Positions 59,705 to 64,000 of a stretch of 64,000 nt of DNA are shown here, one piece after another (the first letter of the stretch is position 1; the number at the start of each line of letters is the position of its first letter). This DNA comes from Artocarpus heterophyllus. Taxonomy: Eukaryota > Streptophyta > Magnoliopsida > Rosales > Moraceae. A program made the position numbers and the translations under genes. The stretch spans positions 32,269,346 to 32,333,345 of the forward strand of contig CM046350.1 in the NCBI GenBank assembly GCA_025403435.1, in the 5' to 3' direction. The notes beneath the pieces are model-generated. The model was given only the letters and a program-made list of their open reading frames with translations, did no database searches and was not told the origin of the DNA.

Positions 59705-60349
59705 TTGAGTGGGTCTCCCTTGGATTTTGTAGCAGATCAAAAAGGGTTAGTGTTCTCCTCCATAAGATCTCTGAAACAATATATTATGTACTCAAAATGT
59801 AAATGGATGAATGAACTTTTAACACCCAAAGTGTGCCCAATGAAATGGGAAAATAAGTTGGAATATGTGAGAGTCCCATATGGAAAAGGAGGCAAGGCTT
59901 GTTGGTGTATAAATAGGATTGCTAATTTATTTTAATGAGTGATCTAGTAAACAAAGAGGCTCTCTCACACATGCAAGGGTCCAAATGACCCAAAGTTCAA
60001 TGTTTGTTCAGATCCGGATATGGATATCTGTATATCCCATAAATTCCCATAAATTTGTAGAATGTCAAAACAAATGTTCCTTAAAAAAAAAACACAAATA
60101 CCCCAAATTCCTTCTAAAAAAGCCACTTATTAAAACTGTCCTTTCCAAAATAATAATGATAGTGATAATCCTATGGGCACAAATGTCACTTGCAAACTGA
60201 CTTGCCTCACGTGGCCGGCTTTTATGAGTTCTCTTTTTGTTTATCTAGCTTAAAAGTCTATTGTAAAGCCTTTCGTTTTTAGTGGAGAGCTAATTCAAAA
60301 TAAATTCCAAAGATTGTAGCCTTTGATATTAAACCTCATATTAATTTGG
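59705..60349. other. region between MULE remnant and tandem array
   Basis: An open stretch of 76 codons at 59705-59935 is not recognised. A segment at about 60095-60140 (CCAAATTCCTTCTAAAAAAG, CCACTTATTAAAACTG) recurs at about 60748-60785, so it belongs to the same duplication history as the array. Confidence 0.4.
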
Positions 60350-61310
60350 CTTGTGGTAGAGTATGTGCTAAATTGTAATATGGTAGGTTTCAAGATTCCG
60401 ATATTTTCTTTAAAACAAAGAAGCGTCGACTGCTTCTAGTCTTTAGTGTGTTGCCAGATTGTAACTTGGTAGGTTTCAAGTTGAAACCTACTAGATTTTA
60501 ACATATTTTCTTTGAAACAAAAAAATATTAACTGCCTTTGGTCATCGACACGAGGTACCGGATTGTAATATGGTATGTTTCAAAGCTGGATCCTACTAGA
60601 TTCCAACATAAATTCTTAAAAACAAAGAAATACCAACAGCCTCTAGTCGTCGGAGTGGGGTGTCCGCTTGTAACCATGTAGGTTTTAAAGTTGAAACCTA
60701 CTAGATTTCAACATATTTTCTTTGAAACAAAGAAATACCAAATGCCCCTAAATTCCCTCCAAAAAACCACTTATTAAAACTGCACTTTTATTAAAAATTG
60801 ATGATTTATTAAAGGTTCAAGTTACCCTTCCTTTAAATAAAAAAAAAGTGAATTATTAAAAGTCTAAATTACCTTCCTTTCTCACTCCCTCTTGTGGTAG
60901 AGTATGTGCTGGATTGTAACGTGGTAAGTTTCAAGATTCTAACATATTTTCTTTAAAACAAAGAAGCGTTGACTGCCTCCAGTCACTAGCGTGTTGCCAG
61001 ATTGTAACCTGACAGGTTTCAAAATTAGAACCTACTAGATTTTAACATATTTTCTTTAAAACCAAAAATCACTAACCGTCTTCGGTCACCAGTACGAGGT
61101 ACCGGATTGTAATCTGGTATATTCTAAAGCTGGATCTTACTAGATTCTAACATAAATTCTTAAAAACAAAGAAATACCAAGAGCCGCTAATCGTCGGAGT
61201 GGGGTGTCGGCTTGTAACCATGTGGGTTTCAAAGTTGGAACCGACTAGATTACTGCATATTTTCTTTGAAATAAAGAAATACTAACCGTATCCGGTCGTC
61301 GGTAGATTTT
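60350..61310. repeat. higher-order tandem array, two blocks of four ~105-bp monomers
   Basis: Taking the TTGTAA box as a marker, monomers begin at 60373, 60459, 60563, 60668 and again at 60914, 61002, 61107, 61212. Spacing is 86-88, 104-105 and 105 bp within a block, and 541-544 bp between corresponding monomers. Each monomer shares ATTGTAA, GGTTTCAA, ACCTACTAGATT and CATATTTTCTTTGAAACAAA. A 2-type palindrome, GTAGGTTTCAA-G-TTGAAACCTAC, is at 60469-60491. Monomers in the same block position are more alike than neighbours, which defines a 4-mer higher-order repeat. Confidence 0.85.
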
Positions 61311-62971
61311 TTCATGAAACCCGTCGATTGTCTTTTAGATCAAAACCAAATAAACTAAATGTAATTTGAACAAAACCAAAAATAACAATCTGGTAGATTA
61401 CAACTAGTAACACTTCAAAAATTCCACATCTAAAAATTTCAAAAATTTCACATCCAACTCAACAAGAAAATAATATACCGAAATGGCCTAACCCACATGC
61501 AAACTTGCTTGCTTCATCTCGCCAAGGGAACGCAAACTTAAACAAACAAGGAAGAGGGCTATTGAAACATAATGGTTTCATGTTCCTTCATCAATTGGTT
61601 ATTCCTCTCTGTTTGTATCATTTTTCCAATTTCGTGCTGGGTTTGGTGCCCTAAAAGCTGTGACATTGTACATATTGTTAATAAATAAATAAAATGACAT
61701 TTATTATTATTTTGGTTGATTATATGTATTATGAATACATTTATAAACATCAAGAAAATTCCATGATTATTTATGTGACTATAAATTTAGCATATAAGTG
61801 TTATTTGCTTAGGGATAAAATTTATAGATAATAATCTAAATAGTCCGTAATAATTAATTAAAGTTTGGGATCTTTAATTAAAAATTACAAGTACTGTCCA
61901 ATCTCATCTAAAATGAAATAGTCGTTATCCGGACTATTAATGTAGAGACATTGGATTGGAGGTACTTTATATAATGAGATTATATAGGACTGGACCAGAT
62001 AAATTATGAATCTCTAATAATCATCGTTACAAATAGAGTATTCAAATTTATCACTATGATGATCATATATTTGACAGTCTTAATCCTGAGTATTTATTAG
62101 ACTCCTATTTATTACATTATGTTTTTTGACTTGCATGGTAAGATTTGTCTAAGCACAGATTATAACTTAGCATCTTGGAAACATAAAGTAATAAATGGCT
62201 GGGAATAATATTATACAGATATGGAATCCATTCCTTCCCTATGGAAGTTAGAAAAATAGTTCTCTTGAGTGATAATTCAAGGTTTGAACAGTAGAGCGCT
62301 CGTTCATAATAAGATTATGAATTAATTGTTCATTAGAGAATTATTAGAACTCAAGGATAAAGATGTAATAAGAGAGGTGAACGGAAATTGAACCTAGCTC
62401 TTATTATGAACTATTTATGGAGGACTGACTCATATGTAATGATTATATCAATGGACTACTCGCTAATTTTCTTTGAGTAATTTCACTGTAATCTCAAGAG
62501 TTCAGTTTCAGGTTTTTAGTGAAGTAACACTGAAACTAATAAATTTGGCACATTAATTAAAGAGTTTGATTAAATGTCAAATTTATTGGAGCTTGGGTTA
62601 TAGGTCCATAGGTCCCCAATACCACCTTTGTAACACAATATTGGATTTTTGCATAGAATGAATTATACACGTTTAATTCAGAATTTTTGAATTCTGAATT
62701 AATTTTTTTTCACACTTGAATTATTAACGTGACACAGAAAAATGTTTTCTATGACACATAATGTAATGTGATAAATGTTATCACATTTAACTGAGCATCA
62801 GTTAATTAATTGATTATTCTTAAAATCTATTCTTAAATAAATGTGATTTATTTTTGAATTGAGATTTATATATATATATATGGTTTTGAACCAAATCTTT
62901 ATATATATATATATATAAGATTTTATAATATATTAATATAATATAAATAAATTAAAAAAAAAGGGGGGGAA

Positions 62972-63090
62972 GGAAACGTGAAAGTCACGTTTCCCCTATA
63001 TATATATATATATATAAGGAACCGAATCTGATTCGGTTACCAAAAAAAAAACAAAAAAAAAAAGTGGCAACGTTTACAATCCGTAAACGT
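62972..63090. repeat. three short hairpins between TA tracts in Copia-6 LTR
   Basis: GGAAACGTGA/TCACGTTTCC (62972-62994, 3-nt loop), AACCGAATC/GATTCGGTT (63020-63038, 1-nt centre) and ACGTTTAC/GTAAACGT (63070-63090, 5-nt loop). The stem sequences are unrelated to each other, and AT runs or A runs lie between them. Confidence 0.85.
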
Positions 63091-63230
63091 GAATATATAT
63101 ATATATATATAAGGAATCTCACAAAAAAATGATTCGGGAAACAAAGAAAGAAAACGAAAAAGGAAAAGAAGAAAAAGGAAAGAAAAAGAAAGGGGAAAGT
63201 AAAATTACTAATGGCTCAGTTATAAAAAGG

Positions 63231-63238
63231 GAGAGATA
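63231..63238 (+). promoter_or_regulatory. TATA box of the Copia-6 LTR
   Basis: TATAAAAA followed by GGGAGAGATAAC. The Copia-4 LTR has TATAAAAAAG at the equivalent place. Confidence 0.45.
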
Positions 63239-64000
63239 ACAGTTATCTCAGTAATTTTTATTCACATAATTTTTAGAGAGAAAAACTGAGAGTTCTTCTC
63301 TAAAGAAAAAGGTCTGCTATCTCATGTGTTGAGTATATAGCAGATTCAGAAAAGTGTGAGGATAATTCATTCTTGCCGTTTGACGCCCACTCGTCTTTCC
63401 ATTGGTGTGGAAGGCCTGGTTTGGAAGATCGTGGTGTCAAAGAGGAAAGCTAGGATACCCTGATAGTCTTCAAAAGGTTAGTAAAAAATTCCTAAAGCTT
63501 TCCATAATTAAAATTATATATCTATTCCCGATGAACAAAGTTTTCAGAAAATTTTTTGTTTGTCAACGATTCGTTCCTTCCGCTGCGTTTCATGTTTTAA
63601 TTCCAACAAATGGCATCAGAGAGGGATATAGCATATATAATTTTAATTAAACATGATTTTATTTTGATGATATCATGTTTTTGATGCATGTTTGTGGGCA
63701 CTTTGCATCTTTGTTAATTTTTATTCATGTGATGAATGGTTGTTTAATGAAAGGATTTTTGGTCGTTAATTATATGGTCCTTTTGGATTAATAATTTTAT
63801 TTTCAGTTTGATTAGATCAATCTATGTAAACCCATAAAGGGGTATAGGATTTTTGTAATTTATTATTATTATTATTATTTTTTCTCTTCTCTCCTCTCAT
63901 TCACTTGCAACACGTGGAGCGATGAAGAAAAAGATGTCCATTGGATTTTTTGGCCCAGTTGAGAACTTTGGGCCTATCAAATTTCAAAGGTAGTCCAGCA

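Larger units (their letters stand above)
61635..63608 (+). repeat. Copia-6 5' LTR
   Basis: Contains TA microsatellites (about 62999-63016 and 63093-63111) separating three short hairpins, and a TATAAAAA box (63231-63238) followed by GATAACAGTTATC. Confidence 0.88.
61635..64000 (+). mobile_element. Copia-6: 5' LTR and leader, continues past the window
   Basis: An LTR of 1,974 bp (61635-63608, TGCTGGGTTTGG...CCAACA) is related to the Copia-4 3' LTR. A primer site TGGCATCAGAGA (63611-63622) and an untranslated leader with an ATT microsatellite (about 63861-63880) follow. Gag is not reached. Completeness cannot be judged. Confidence 0.85.

Noticed and set aside
59705..59935. 76-codon open frame after the MULE remnant
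   Set aside because: Could be the decayed C-terminus, but no zinc-finger or other landmark was visible, so it was not called as a gene.
63402..63650. 82-codon open frame at the end of the Copia-6 LTR
   Set aside because: It crosses the LTR/primer-site border and encodes no known domain.

Overview
The window is nuclear DNA from a flowering plant, most likely a eudicot. It is AT-rich, has spliced genes with plant-type introns, and is mostly Ty1/copia LTR retrotransposons with tRNA-Met-type primer sites, plus a Mutator-like transposase, a truncated L1-type LINE and hAT-like MITEs. No bacterial, organellar, tRNA or rRNA features were seen.

Genes (1-21.7 kb). Two paralogous HAK/KUP/KT potassium transporter genes lie tail to tail. 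Gene A (+) is represented by its last coding exon (1487-2532), which is intact. Gene B (-, 21649 to 3989) is a pseudogene. Its first exons are well preserved, but middle exons are missing, two splice donors are mutated, there are stops and frameshifts, and two copia elements have landed in it. Copia-1 (4448-11632) splits the last exon with a CATAG target duplication. Inside its integrase sits a Ty3/gypsy-type solo LTR (7159-9351, duplication GCAAC). Copia-2 (15452-20420) and a 5'-truncated LINE (20892-21212) are in introns 2 and 1.

Repeat sea (25.9-64 kb). A gypsy LTR fragment is followed by Copia-3 (-), a second copy of the same family (Copia-3b, -, truncated), Copia-4 (+, lacking a recognisable 5' LTR), and Copia-5 (+, same family as 3) inserted in the reverse transcriptase of Copia-4 (duplication AAGGG). 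Next come a family-3 solo LTR (55788-57711), a dead MULE transposase (about 58.6-59.7 kb), a higher-order tandem array (60350-61310), and the 5' LTR of Copia-6 (same family as Copia-4), which runs off the end. No transposon reading frame is intact.

The most unusual signal is a GC-rich, near-palindromic motif of the form TCGGCAGGCCGAAC. It recurs every 20-24 bp (about two helical turns) in arrays of 2-10 units. The arrays lie in the gypsy-type solo LTR and also in the LTRs and 5' leaders of the unrelated copia family 3/5. Other notable structures are evenly spaced CCTAGG-like modules in copia leaders, short hairpins between TA tracts in the Copia-4/6 LTRs, and a 4-mer higher-order repeat. All coordinates were read by eye. 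Domain limits inside the pol genes are approximate.
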